From assembly GCF_014323725.1 (NCBI RefSeq), contig NZ_JABVED010000019.1:1-64000 (forward strand): a stretch of DNA of 64,000 bases, in the 5' to 3' direction. The DNA comes from Actinokineospora xionganensis. GTDB lineage: Bacteria > Actinomycetota > Actinomycetes > Mycobacteriales > Pseudonocardiaceae. Both the position numbers and the translations under genes were made by a program. The notes beneath the pieces were generated by a model. It was not told the origin of the DNA and ran no database searches. It saw nothing but the letters and a program-made list of their open reading frames with translations. Of this stretch, positions 6,862-15,689 are shown piece after piece; position 1 is the stretch's first letter; every line of letters starts with the position of its first letter.

Positions 6862-9408
6862 TCACCAGCCCAGCGCGACCACCTCGGCCGCCGACGTCCA
6901 CGGACCCCGGTTCCCCGCCTCGGTCAGCGCCCGCAGGCGCACGTACCGAGCCGTAGTCGGCCAGCACCGAACCGTCTTGGACGTGGCGTCGTCGGCGAAG
7001 GTGCCCGCCGCCAGCGCACTGCCCCACGTTGTGCCGTCCGTGCTCGCATAGACCTCGTAACGCCCGATGCGGCCATTGGCGCCGCCGTCCTGGCGCGGCA
7101 TGTAGGTCAGACCGGTCAACGTCCGGGAAGTTCCCAGGTCCAGCACGATCTCGTGCGGCAGTGGGTCCGAGCCGCCGCTCCACTTGGTGTGCCAGATCGT
7201 GGTGGTCCTGCGGTCGACCGCGTTCGCGGCGGCTCCATTCTCGCCGACGGTTTCCTGGCTGGAGTACGACCGGACGACCGCCGAGAGCGGGCCCGAGCCC
7301 ATCACCGGGTCGCTCGTGCTCTCCGCACCGGTCTCCATGTGCCCCGCGAAGCGCCGGACGAAGCCGTCGGTGGTGTCGGCCGTGGCGGTCAGGTCGTACC
7401 AGCCAGTCATGCCGTTGCCGGTGCTGAACCAGTCCTCGACGGTGGCCCCCGGATTGACGACGTAGGTCCACGGCCCGCCGCCGCGGTTGTTCGTCCGGAC
7501 GGTGACCACGCATGCCTTCGCACCCGCGTTGGTCATGGTGAGGTAGACCCGCCCCTCGGCGGGCGAGTAGCGCAACGCGACTTCGGGGTTGGCGTTGCCG
7601 GTGGTGGTCGCCGTGACCCGGTTTCCGGCGAAGCGGCGGATGAACCCGTTGGGGCCGTGGACGTTCAGGTCGTACGCGCCCGTCGGCGTGCCGGACTGCC
7701 AATAGTCCGTCAAAGTCTTGCCCGCCTCGACGGTGTAGCGCCAAGGTCCGTCAGTGCGGAAAGCGTTTGCGTAGACGTAGAAGTGGGCGCCCGCCGTGCC
7801 GGTGTTGGCGAAGTCGATCCAGAACCTGTCCGCGGCGACCCGGCCGGACGCGGTCAGGACATACGGCAGCGGCCGCGCGGTTCGCACGCCCGCCTCATGG
7901 ACCGGGAACGTCTGCACCGCGGGCGGCGCCGGGTTCGTGCCCTTGGGTCCGGAGGTGAGCACGGGCGTGGGCAGCGTCGGGTAGGTGGTGTTCGGCGCCG
8001 TCGTGTCCAGAGTGGACGTCAGGTCACCGCACACCGCGCGCCGCCACGGGGAGATGTTCGGCTCGTTGATCCCGGTCCACTTCTCCAGGAACCGCACGAC
8101 CGAGGTGTGGTCGAAGACCTCCGAACACACCTTGCCGCCGCGGCTCCACGGCGAGATGACCATCATCGGCACCCGCATGCCCAGGCCAATCGGCTCACTG
8201 CCGACGAGTTCGTCGGTGGTGGCCACGGTGCTGCGGCCCTCGGAGTCGCTGACCGGCGGGGCGGGTGGCGGCATGTGGTCGAAGAACCCGCCTTCCTCGT
8301 CGTACATCAGCAGGAAGACCGTCTTGTTCCACACCTGCGGCTTTGACGCGATCGCGTCCAGGGTGCGCTTGACCAGGTCCGCTCCGGTGTTGGGCCCCCA
8401 GTACGGGTGCTCGGTCAGCGGTTCCGGCGCGACGATCCAGGAGACCGCGGGCAGCTTGCCCGCGTCGATGTCGGCCTTGAACGCGGGCACGAGTTGGTCG
8501 GGCCGCTCGCGGTGCAGGCCGCGGTCGTAAAGGCTCCGCTCGGCGGCGGTCAGCGTGTTCACGCCGAGCGCGAGGTCGGCGAGCAGCTTCTGTTGGTCGG
8601 CCACCGAGGCCTTCGCCACGGCGTAGTAGAAGTACTCCAGCTTGGTGTACGGATTGCCGTTGGCGTCCCTGGTCTTCGCCAAGGCCTTGCGCCCCACGGC
8701 CATGAGGCTGATGAAGTAGTCGAGCGAGTTGTCACCGTAGTTGTCCCACTCCTGGTAGACCTTCCAGGTCTTGCCCGCCGCCTGCAGCCGCTCGGCGTAG
8801 GTGGTCCAGGAGTAGCCGATGTGGCCCGGGTTCCCCCAGGAGTCATTGCCGATGGCGCGGGTCGTGCCATCCGGCTCGTACCCGATCTTGCCGGTGAACA
8901 TGTACATCCGGTTCGGGTTGGTCGGGCCCATCTCCGAGCAGTGGTATGCGTCGCAGACGGTGAAGGCGTCGGCCAGCTGGTGGTAGAAAGGCAGCGCGGA
9001 GCGGGTGTGGTAGGTCAGCCCCCGGTTTCCCTTATGCGCATGCCACTGGTTGTGCTTGCCCTTGTTCCATGCGCCGTGTCCGCCGGTCCAGTTGTGGTTG
9101 ACGTCAGCCAGGAATTGGTCGCTTACCTCATAGGGCAGCAGCTCACCGGTTCCCGCCGGCTGGTAGAAGACCGATTTGCCATTGGGCAGCTTGATCGCGG
9201 CCGGGTCGGCGAATCCGCGCACGCCCTTGAGCGTGCCCAGGTAATGGTCGAAGGAGCGGTTTTCTTGCATGAAGACCACCACGTGCTCGATGACCTCGAG
9301 ACCGCCGGTAGGTGCTTCCGCGGCGAGCGCGACGCGCACGCTTTCCGGTAGCAACGCGAAAGCGGCCGCCGAACCGGCAGCCGCTTTCAACATCGTACGT
9401 CGCTTCAC
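6862..9408 (-). CDS. Phospholipase C (phosphoesterase family) with C-terminal discoidin/CBM32 domain
   Basis: An 848-aa exported bacterial phospholipase C of the phosphocholine-specific/acid-phosphatase-like phosphoesterase family. The GTG start is preceded by GAGGAGA. The N terminus KRRTMLKAAAGSAAAFALL is a twin-arginine-type signal. The catalytic domain starts at QENRSFDHYLGTLKGVRGF (about 49-68) and includes the SEMGPTNPNRMYMFTG and MYDEEGGFFDH motifs. Two repeated C-terminal beta domains of the phospholipase type follow (about 500-690). The last roughly 135 residues (SSQETVGENGAAANAVD onward) form an F5/8 type C fold module nearly matching the one in the GH101 enzyme. The gene follows the sugar permease by 46 nt, so it is the last cistron of the transporter operon. 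Confidence 0.88.
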   Translation of the reverse strand: MKRRTMLKAAAGSAAAFALLPESVRVALAAEAPTGGLEVIEHVVVFMQENRSFDHYLGTLKGVRGFADPAAIKLPNGKSVFYQPAGTGELLPYEVSDQFLADVNHNWTGGHGAWNKGKHNQWHAHKGNRGLTYHTRSALPFYHQLADAFTVCDAYHCSEMGPTNPNRMYMFTGKIGYEPDGTTRAIGNDSWGNPGHIGYSWTTYAERLQAAGKTWKVYQEWDNYGDNSLDYFISLMAVGRKALAKTRDANGNPYTKLEYFYYAVAKASVADQQKLLADLALGVNTLTAAERSLYDRGLHRERPDQLVPAFKADIDAGKLPAVSWIVAPEPLTEHPYWGPNTGADLVKRTLDAIASKPQVWNKTVFLLMYDEEGGFFDHMPPPAPPVSDSEGRSTVATTDELVGSEPIGLGMRVPMMVISPWSRGGKVCSEVFDHTSVVRFLEKWTGINEPNISPWRRAVCGDLTSTLDTTAPNTTYPTLPTPVLTSGPKGTNPAPPAVQTFPVHEAGVRTARPLPYVLTASGRVAADRFWIDFANTGTAGAHFYVYANAFRTDGPWRYTVEAGKTLTDYWQSGTPTGAYDLNVHGPNGFIRRFAGNRVTATTTGNANPEVALRYSPAEGRVYLTMTNAGAKACVVTVRTNNRGGGPWTYVVNPGATVEDWFSTGNGMTGWYDLTATADTTDGFVRRFAGHMETGAESTSDPVMGSGPLSAVVRSYSSQETVGENGAAANAVDRRTTTIWHTKWSGGSDPLPHEIVLDLGTSRTLTGLTYMPRQDGGANGRIGRYEVYASTDGTTWGSALAAGTFADDATSKTVRCWPTTARYVRLRALTEAGNRGPWTSAAEVVALGW

Positions 9409-9454
9409 TGTTCTCTCCTCGGCAGGGGACGGGGAAAAACGCGACTCACTGGGT

Positions 9455-10318
9455 TTACTTCACGGCGCCCGCGGTCAGGCCCGAACGCCAGAAGCGCTGC
9501 AGCAGAATGAAAGCGATGATGAGCGGGATGACGGAGACCGCCGCGCCGGTGACAGTCAGCCCGTAGTTCGACGTCGTGCGCAGGCTGTCCCAGTACGTGA
9601 GACCGACGGTGATCGGCCACAGTTCGTCGTCCTGCAGCATCACCATCGGCAGCAGCAGGTTGTTCCAGATCTCGACCAGCTGGAAGAGGAACACCGTGAC
9701 CAGCGCCGGGGACATGACTCGAAGCGAGACGGTGAAGAAGATCCTCGTGTCGCTCGCGCCATCGATGCGGCCTGCCTCGATCAGCTCGTCGGGCACCGAG
9801 GCCGCGGCGTACACGCGGCACAGGTAGACCCCGAACGGGGAGACGATACTGGGCAGGAAGACAGCCCAGAAAGTGTTCACCATGTCCAATTTGGCGAACA
9901 TGAGGTAAAGCGGAAGTGCCAGCATCACCTTGGGAACCAGCACGGCGGCGATGATCACGCCGAACACCGCTTCCTTGCCGCGGAACTGGTACTTGGCGAG
10001 CACATAGCCTGCCGCGGCGGAGATCAGCGTGCTCACGACCGCGCCCACACCCGCGTAGAGAATGGTGTTGCCGACCCAGGTGAGGAACACACCGTCGTCG
10101 GCCTTGAACAGGTTCGTGAGGTTCGTCCACAGCTGGATGTCGGCGAACCAGAAACCGTTGGTGGAGAACAGCTGCCCGGTGCTCTTGGTCGACGAGACCA
10201 GCAGCCACCACAGGGGCAGCAGGAAGTACACGCTCAGGACGAACAGGAACGCCGTGCCGAGGACCTGTCCCATGGTGTAGGTCCGGGCACCCTTGCGCGC
10301 GGTCGTCGGTGCCGACAT
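9455..10318 (-). CDS. Carbohydrate ABC transporter permease (MalG/ LacG type)
   Basis: A 287-aa inner-membrane permease with about six membrane segments and the conserved cytoplasmic EAA loop (ELIEAGRIDGASDTRIFFTV). It is the second transmembrane subunit of a CUT1-type importer. The start at 10318 overlaps the stop of the first permease by one base (TGATG), so translation is coupled. It works with the binding protein and permease upstream and presumably with the separately encoded ATPase at 18827-19915. The likely substrate, by context, is galacto-N-biose or GalNAc. Confidence 0.9.
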   Translation of the reverse strand: MSAPTTARKGARTYTMGQVLGTAFLFVLSVYFLLPLWWLLVSSTKSTGQLFSTNGFWFADIQLWTNLTNLFKADDGVFLTWVGNTILYAGVGAVVSTLISAAAGYVLAKYQFRGKEAVFGVIIAAVLVPKVMLALPLYLMFAKLDMVNTFWAVFLPSIVSPFGVYLCRVYAAASVPDELIEAGRIDGASDTRIFFTVSLRVMSPALVTVFLFQLVEIWNNLLLPMVMLQDDELWPITVGLTYWDSLRTTSNYGLTVTGAAVSVIPLIIAFILLQRFWRSGLTAGAVK

Positions 10319-11277
10319 CAGACTGCCTTCCTGCGGGCGAAGCGGAGGATCAAGAACGACACCAGGAACGTCCCCAGTGCGAGCACGACGGACACGGCCG
10401 CGGCGAAGTTGTAGTCGCTGTTCTCCAGACCGGCGGTCTGCGCGAGCATCAGCGGGGTGTACTTGGAGTCGATCGCGGGCGCGATGTGCTTGACGATGGC
10501 GGGCTCGTTGTAGAGCTGCAGGGTGCCGATCACCGACATCACCGCCGTGAGCGTGATCGCGGGGCGCACCAGCGGGATCTTGATCCGCCAGGCGATCTGC
10601 CAGCCACTGGCGCCGTCGAGGCGCGCGGCCTCGTAGATGTCCTCGGGCAGGGCCTGCAGCGCCGAGTAGATGATCAGCATGTTGTAGCCGGTCCACGCCC
10701 AGGTCACGATGTTGGCCAGTGACCACAGCACGGTGTCGCCGCCCGTGAAGTCCACGGAGATGCCGAGCAGGGCGAACAGCTTCTGGTACGGGCTCGACCC
10801 CGGCGAGTAGAGGAACGACCAGAGCAGCGCCGACACCACGACCGGCAGCGCGAACGGGATGAAGTAGGCGATCCGGAAGAAACCGGGGAACTTGACCACA
10901 GTGGAATCGAGCAGCAGGGCCAACAGCAGCGCCAGCCCCAGCATCACCGGAACCTGGACGGCGCCGAACAGGAGCACCCGGCCGATGGCGGTGAGGAACG
11001 CGTCGTCGGAGAAGACCCTGGCGAAGTTGTCCAGGCCGGCGAACTCGGTGGTGCTCGGTCCCAGGCCGAGGCCGGACCGCTTGACCGTGTAGAGGCTCTC
11101 CACGATCGCATAGGCGATGGGCGCCAGGTACATGGCCACGAACAGCAGGCCGAAGGGGACGAGGAAGCCCACGACGAACTTGCGGTGCGACACCGGCTTG
11201 CGCCGTTTCGCGCCACCCGCCTTTGTGGACGTCGGGGCAGGCGGGACGGTGACTTTCCGCGGGGCGACGGTGGGCAC
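10318..11277 (-). CDS. Carbohydrate ABC transporter permease (MalF type)
   Basis: A 319-aa permease with a basic cytoplasmic N terminus and six predicted membrane helices (FVVGFLVPFGLLFVAMYLAP is the first). The EAA loop reads DIYEAARLDGASGWQIAWRI. The GTG start at 11277 is chosen because AAGGAAGG lies just upstream; earlier in-frame codons would add a Pro/Arg-rich leader. It is the middle gene of the binding protein - permease - permease - phospholipase operon and belongs to CUT1 importers for oligosaccharides. Confidence 0.9.
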   Translation of the reverse strand: MPTVAPRKVTVPPAPTSTKAGGAKRRKPVSHRKFVVGFLVPFGLLFVAMYLAPIAYAIVESLYTVKRSGLGLGPSTTEFAGLDNFARVFSDDAFLTAIGRVLLFGAVQVPVMLGLALLLALLLDSTVVKFPGFFRIAYFIPFALPVVVSALLWSFLYSPGSSPYQKLFALLGISVDFTGGDTVLWSLANIVTWAWTGYNMLIIYSALQALPEDIYEAARLDGASGWQIAWRIKIPLVRPAITLTAVMSVIGTLQLYNEPAIVKHIAPAIDSKYTPLMLAQTAGLENSDYNFAAAVSVVLALGTFLVSFLILRFARRKAV

Positions 11278-11363
11278 GGCGGACCTTCCTTTGTAGATGG
11301 TTGGGCGGAATCCGCCCGGACGGCCCGCCCCCGCATCGGGCAGGCCGTCCGGGCGGCGCGGGA

Positions 11364-12680
11364 TCACCCGCCCGCGACCGAGAGGCCCTTCTGCTTGATG
11401 GCGCCGACGGTCTTGTCCTGCACGGCCTTCAGCGCGTCGGGCAGCGTGCCGGTGCCGGTGACCGCCTTGCCCGCCGCGTCACCGAAGTCGGTGCTGACCT
11501 GGGTCATCGTCGGGCCCCAGCGCCAGCCGGTGTCGGTGTTGTTCGCCGCTTCCTTGAAGGCGGCGCCGAGGTTCTGGCCGGCGAAGTACTCCGACGGGGC
11601 GTTGAGCTCGGGAAGGTCGAGCAGCGACTTGGCCGCCGGGTACAGGCCCGCCTTCTCGATCAGGATCTTGTAGGCGGCCGGGTCGGTGCTCATCCACACC
11701 GCGAAGTCCCACGCCTGCTTGGGATCCTTGCAGCCCTTGAGCACCGCGGTGGACGAGCCGCCCGCGTTGCCCGCCTTCTTCTCGCCCGCGGTCCACTGCG
11801 GCATCGGGGCCACGCCCCACTTGCCCTTGCCGTCGGGGGCGTTGTCCTTGATCAGCGCGGACGCCCAGGAGGCGCCGACGTAGCTGGCGACCTTGCCGCT
11901 GTTGACGTCGGCGTTCCACTCCTTGTCGAAGCCCGGCTCGGGCTTGACCAGCTTCTCGGACAGCAGCCGCTGCCAGTACTCGGCGACCTTGGCGGTGTCG
12001 CCGCCCGCGACGTCCACCTTCCAGCTCTCACCCTGGGTGCCGAACCACTCGGCGCCGTTCTGCCAGGCGTAGCCGGCGAAGGTGTAGAGGTCGCCGCTGT
12101 CGAAGGAGGTGATGAAGTAGCTCGGGTCGGCGGCCTTGATCTTCTTGGCGGCCTGCTCGTACTCGTCCCAGGTGGTGGGGACGGCGACGCCGAAATTCTC
12201 GAAGACATCCTTGCGGTAGTAGAGCACCATCGGGCCCGTGTCGACGGGCGCGGCGAAGACGGCCTTGCCCACCTGGACCTGGTTCCAGGTCCAGTCGACG
12301 AACTTGCCGCCGTCGCCCGCGGCGTGCGTACCGACGTCGGCCAGCGCGCCCTCCACGACGAAGGTCGGCAGCGTCTCCAGGCCGACCTGGGCCAGACACG
12401 GCGCGGAACCGCCCTTCACCGCGTTGAGCATCTGCTGGTAGCCGCCCTTCGAGCCGGACGGCGTCTTGTTGAACTTGACCTTCACGTCGGTGTGCGTGGA
12501 GTTGAAGAGGTCGGCGGCTTCCTGGTAGCCGGGTGCCCAGCCCCAGAACTCCACGGTGACCGGACCGGAGGACAGGGGTGCGCTGTCGGGTTCGGGCGAA
12601 CCCGCGCACGCGGTGACGCCGAGGGCGACCGACGCGGCGGCGGCCAGTGCCGCGAACCGCTTGGACACATCTGGGAACAC
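11364..12680 (-). CDS. Sugar-binding lipoprotein of ABC importer (family 1 extracellular solute-binding protein)
   Basis: A 438-aa lipoprotein. The GTG start at 12680 follows GGAGG. The signal sequence RFAALAAAASVALGVTAC ends in a lipobox (VTAC), which puts the mature protein on the outer face of the membrane. The body has typical family 1 features (VTVEFWGWAPGYQEAADLF, later AGGSSTAVLKGCKDPKQAWDFAVWMS). It should capture the disaccharide released by GH101 and pass it to the two downstream permeases. Its promoter at 12738-12766 carries a near match to the operator shared within this locus. Confidence 0.9.
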   Translation of the reverse strand: MFPDVSKRFAALAAAASVALGVTACAGSPEPDSAPLSSGPVTVEFWGWAPGYQEAADLFNSTHTDVKVKFNKTPSGSKGGYQQMLNAVKGGSAPCLAQVGLETLPTFVVEGALADVGTHAAGDGGKFVDWTWNQVQVGKAVFAAPVDTGPMVLYYRKDVFENFGVAVPTTWDEYEQAAKKIKAADPSYFITSFDSGDLYTFAGYAWQNGAEWFGTQGESWKVDVAGGDTAKVAEYWQRLLSEKLVKPEPGFDKEWNADVNSGKVASYVGASWASALIKDNAPDGKGKWGVAPMPQWTAGEKKAGNAGGSSTAVLKGCKDPKQAWDFAVWMSTDPAAYKILIEKAGLYPAAKSLLDLPELNAPSEYFAGQNLGAAFKEAANNTDTGWRWGPTMTQVSTDFGDAAGKAVTGTGTLPDALKAVQDKTVGAIKQKGLSVAGG

Positions 12681-12737
12681 GGGGGACCTCCGGGCGATCG
12701 GCGACGCTGGGCGCGCGAACTTGTTAGATATTGGAGG

Positions 12738-12772
12738 ATTCTGAGCGCAATCGAACATCGAGTCAACAGTTT
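12738..12772 (-). promoter_or_regulatory. Promoter and operator-like site for the ABC transporter operon
   Basis: On the minus strand TTGACT (12766-12761) and CAGAAT (12743-12738) are separated by 17 bp. Immediately upstream and overlapping the -35 is AAACTGTTG, a near match to the CAAAACTGTTTG sequence found at the two divergent promoters of this locus. Repression by the adjacent DeoR-type protein is likely. Confidence 0.5.
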
Positions 12773-12821
12773 CGCGCAACATCCCGGTCACGGTCCCTCC
12801 ATCAGGACGCGGAGACGCGAA

Positions 12822-12853
12822 GGACCCGCGGAACTAGACCATTCCACGGGTCC
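12822..12853 (-). terminator. Hairpin terminator after the DeoR regulator gene
   Basis: Arms GGACCCGCGG (12822-12831) and CCACGGGTCC (12844-12853) pair with one wobble around a 12-nt loop. It lies about 30 nt past the regulator stop and upstream of the transporter promoter. Confidence 0.55.
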
Positions 12854-12882
12854 GGAGCGGACGGCGTAATCCCCCGCGGGGG

Positions 12883-13668
12883 TCAGACCTGGTGCACGGC
12901 GACGCCCGCCGACTGGAAGGCCGCGATCACGTCCGCGGGCGCGCCTGAGTCGGTGACCAGTGCGTTGATCCCCGACAGCGGACAGATGCGGGTGAACGCG
13001 TGCCTGCCCAGCTTCGAGCTGTCGGCGACCACCACGACCTTGCTGGCCCGCTGGACCATCAACGCGTTGATGCTGGCCTCACCCTCGTGGTGGGCGTAGG
13101 CCCCGCTGTCCGGATCGAAGGCGTCGACGCCGAGGAACAGGATGTCCAGGCCGATGTCACCGAGCACCCGGGTGGCGAGCGGCCCGGTCAGCTCGAAGGA
13201 CTGCGGACGCGCCACTCCCCCCGTGACGACCAGCTTGATGTTCTGCCGGACGGCGAGTTCGTTGGCGATGTTGAGCGCGTTGGTCACCACGGTCAGGGTC
13301 CGGCCGTCGCTCGTGCGCGCGAGATCGCCGCGGGTGGCGAGGGCCCGCGCCACCTCCGTGGTGGTCGTCCCACCGTTGAGTCCGATTACGTCGCCCTGCG
13401 CGACCAGCGCGGCGGCGCACTGCGCGATCTTGGACTTCTCCGGCGCGCGCCTGCCCGACTTGTAGCGCAGCGGCAGTTCGTAGCTCACGTTGTTGACCAC
13501 GGCGCCACCCCGGGTGCGGGTGAGCAGTTGCTGCTCGGCGAGATGGTCGAGGTCGCGCCGAATGGTCGCCGCGGAGACGGTCAGCCCGGCCGCCAGGTCC
13601 TCGATCTCGACCCGGCCGCGCCGGCCGAGGAGCTCGAGCATCGCGCTCAACCGCTCATGCCGGTCCAT
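12883..13668 (-). CDS. DeoR-family transcriptional regulator of the GalNAc locus
   Basis: A 261-aa repressor with an N-terminal DeoR helix-turn-helix (RVEIEDLAAGLTVSAATIRRDL, about residues 20-41) and a C-terminal sugar-phosphate sensing domain with GLNGGTTTTEVARAL and VVTNALNIANELA. The ATG at 13668 follows GGAGGTGGAC. It is divergent from agaS, with the CAAAACTGTTTG site between them, the usual position for a self-regulated AgaR-type repressor. The effector is probably a phosphorylated GalNAc-pathway sugar (inference). It may also control the transporter genes, the second agaS and the ATPase. Confidence 0.85.
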   Translation of the reverse strand: MDRHERLSAMLELLGRRGRVEIEDLAAGLTVSAATIRRDLDHLAEQQLLTRTRGGAVVNNVSYELPLRYKSGRRAPEKSKIAQCAAALVAQGDVIGLNGGTTTTEVARALATRGDLARTSDGRTLTVVTNALNIANELAVRQNIKLVVTGGVARPQSFELTGPLATRVLGDIGLDILFLGVDAFDPDSGAYAHHEGEASINALMVQRASKVVVVADSSKLGRHAFTRICPLSGINALVTDSGAPADVIAAFQSAGVAVHQV

Positions 13669-13788
13669 GTCCACCTCCGTAGGTCGCGAGGACTTCGCGA
13701 TCCATCCTGTTCGGTATCGGGTGGACCCGCGCATGATTACGCAAGGACCCGACGGAGGACTAGGTTCTCATCACTGCACAAACATGCG

Positions 13789-13824
13789 CAAAACTGTTTG
13801 AAACACGCACGTTTTGTGTAGGAT
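13789..13824 (+). promoter_or_regulatory. Operator CAAAACTGTTTG and promoter of the agaS operon
   Basis: The near-palindromic 12-mer CAAAACTGTTTG at 13789-13800 lies in the deoR-agaS divergent gap. The identical 12-mer occurs in reverse complement at 19989-20000 in the other divergent gap. A plausible -10, TAGGAT, lies at 13819-13824; the -35 is poorly defined. AGGAGG at 13851-13856 is the agaS ribosome binding site. Confidence 0.55.
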
Positions 13825-13860
13825 CGAGCACGCACTCAGCAGTCAATCAGAGGAGGTCAC

Positions 13861-14757
13861 GTGGGACTGTCCGCTTCCGCCGAGGAAACCAGCAGCCAGC
13901 CGGAGTGCTGGATCCGTGCCGCGGACGCCGTCGCGCAGCACCAGGCGGTGCTGCCGCGCGAAGGCGAGCGGGTGGCCGTGACCGGCTGTGGAACCTCCTG
14001 GTTCGTGGCGATGGCCTACGCCTCGCTGCGCGAAGGCGCGGGCCACGGCACCACCGACGCGTTCGCCGCCTCGGAGTTCCCGGTCGGCCGCACGGACTAC
14101 GACCGGGTCATCGTGATCACCCGCTCGGGCACCACCACCGAGGTGCTCACCCTCCTGGAGGCGCTGCGGGGCGGCGCCAAGACCGTCGCCATCACCGCGA
14201 CCGAGGGTTCCCCGGTCACCAAGCTGGCCGACCACGCGATCGAGCTGCCGTTCATCGACGAGCGCTCGGTCGTGCAGACCCGGTCCGCGACGTCGGTGCT
14301 CGCGCTGCTGCGCGCCTCCCTCGGCGAGGACCTGACCAAGGCCGTCGCCGACGCGCGCGAAGCGCTGACCCGGCCACTGGGCGACCTGCCCGCCGCCGAC
14401 CAGGTCACCTTCCTCGGGCAGGGCTGGACCGTCGGCCTGGCGCACGAGGCCGCGCTCAAGCTGCGGGAGGCCGCGCAGGTGTGGACCGAGTCGTACCCGG
14501 CCATGGAGTACCGGCACGGCCCGGTCAGCATCGCCGAGCCCGGAAGGCTGACGTGGGTGTTCGGCCCGGCCCCCGAAGGCCTGCCCGAGGACGTCGCCGC
14601 GACCGGCGCCACCTTCGTCACCGACGACCTCGACCCGATGGCGCAGTTGGTGCTCGCGCACCGGCTCGCGCTCGCCATCGCCGAGCGCAAGGGCCTCGAC
14701 CCGGACAGCCCGCGCAACCTCACACGGTCGGTGATCCTCGCCGCCACGGGCCAGTGA
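13861..14757 (+). CDS. agaS: AgaS-type sugar-phosphate deaminase/isomerase (SIS domain)
   Basis: A 298-aa protein with two SIS domains. GCGTSWFVAMAY (about 43-54) and VIVITRSGTTTEVLTLLEAL are sugar-phosphate binding segments, and the C-terminal half has LKLREAAQVWTESYPAMEYRHGP. The family includes AgaS, which converts galactosamine-6-phosphate to tagatose-6-phosphate and ammonia, and the NagB-II glucosamine-6-phosphate deaminases. With tagatose-type kinase and aldolase genes downstream, the AgaS reaction is preferred. The GTG start follows AGGAGG. It is the first gene of a five-gene operon. A close paralogue lies at 20043-20930. Confidence 0.85.
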   Translation: MGLSASAEETSSQPECWIRAADAVAQHQAVLPREGERVAVTGCGTSWFVAMAYASLREGAGHGTTDAFAASEFPVGRTDYDRVIVITRSGTTTEVLTLLEALRGGAKTVAITATEGSPVTKLADHAIELPFIDERSVVQTRSATSVLALLRASLGEDLTKAVADAREALTRPLGDLPAADQVTFLGQGWTVGLAHEAALKLREAAQVWTESYPAMEYRHGPVSIAEPGRLTWVFGPAPEGLPEDVAATGATFVTDDLDPMAQLVLAHRLALAIAERKGLDPDSPRNLTRSVILAATGQ

Positions 14758-14783
14758 GTGCCGGTGCGGCTAGCGTCATCCAG

Positions 14784-15689
14784 GTGAGCCTGGTCGCCGC
14801 CGTCGACATCGGCGGCACAAGCATCAAGGCGGCGCTGGTCGACGGCGACCTGCGGGTCCGCCACACCCTGCGCCGCCCGACCCCGTACGGCGCCGACGCG
14901 GTGATCGACGCGGTCACCGACGTGCTCGGCGAACTGGACAAACTCGCCGAGATGCCGGTGGCCGCGGCGGGGATCGTGTTCCCCGGGCTGGTCGACGAAG
15001 CCGCGGGCATCGCCCGCTTCTCGGTCAACCTGGGCTGGCGCGACCTGGATCTCGCCAAGCTCGCCGACCGCACCGGCAAGCCCACGGCCGTGGGCCACGA
15101 CGTGCGGGCGGGGGCGCTGGCCGAGTGGCGGCTCGGGGCCGCGAAGGGCTACCAGGACGTCGCCTTCATCCCCGTGGGCACCGGAGTGTCCGCGGCGTTC
15201 ATCGCCGACGGCCGGATGGTCGTCGCGGGCGGATACGCCGGGGAGATCGGCCACCTCGTCGTCGAACCGGATGGCGAGCCGTGCCCCTGCGGGGGGCGTG
15301 GCTGCCTGGAGACGGTGGGCTCGGCGAGTGCGCTTGCCCGCCGCTATAGCGCCCTGACCGGCGAAGACGTGTCCGCCGCGCTGGAGGTCCTGGACCGCAT
15401 GCGCGCTGGGGACGCCGTCGCCGCGCGGGTGTGGAACCAAGGTGTCGACGCCCTCGCCGACACCTTGGCCACAGTGGTGACCGTGCTCGCACCGGAAGTC
15501 GTCGTCATCGGCGGCGGACTTTCCGGCGCGGGCCCGGACCTGTTCGACCCGCTGCGCGAGCGACTCGGCGCGCGGCTGACGTTCCAGCGCGTGCCCACGG
15601 TGGTCGCGGCCGCGCTCGGCGACCAGGCGGCCTGCCTCGGCGCCGCCCTGCTCGCCCTGGACCACCTCAAGACCCGGAGCGGTGAATGA
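14784..15689 (+). CDS. ROK-family sugar kinase, probable N-acetylgalactosamine kinase
   Basis: A 301-aa ROK kinase: VAAVDIGGTSIKAALVDG is the ATP phosphate-binding loop, GYAGEIGHLVVEPDG the active-site region, and CPCGGRGCLETV the structural zinc motif. There is no HTH domain, so it is an enzyme rather than a regulator. By position between agaS and the deacetylase it should phosphorylate GalNAc to GalNAc-6-phosphate, needed because an ABC importer delivers unphosphorylated sugar. GTG 14784 is chosen because the ROK fold starts there; GTG 14754, overlapping the agaS stop, is an alternative. The ATGA at its end overlaps the next gene. Confidence 0.85.
   Translation: MSLVAAVDIGGTSIKAALVDGDLRVRHTLRRPTPYGADAVIDAVTDVLGELDKLAEMPVAAAGIVFPGLVDEAAGIARFSVNLGWRDLDLAKLADRTGKPTAVGHDVRAGALAEWRLGAAKGYQDVAFIPVGTGVSAAFIADGRMVVAGGYAGEIGHLVVEPDGEPCPCGGRGCLETVGSASALARRYSALTGEDVSAALEVLDRMRAGDAVAARVWNQGVDALADTLATVVTVLAPEVVVIGGGLSGAGPDLFDPLRERLGARLTFQRVPTVVAAALGDQAACLGAALLALDHLKTRSGE

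Noticed and set aside
11301-12869. A long plus-strand frame opposite the sugar-binding protein gene
   Set aside because: Antisense to a well-supported lipoprotein gene; composition is Arg/Gly/Leu-biased and no start signal is present.
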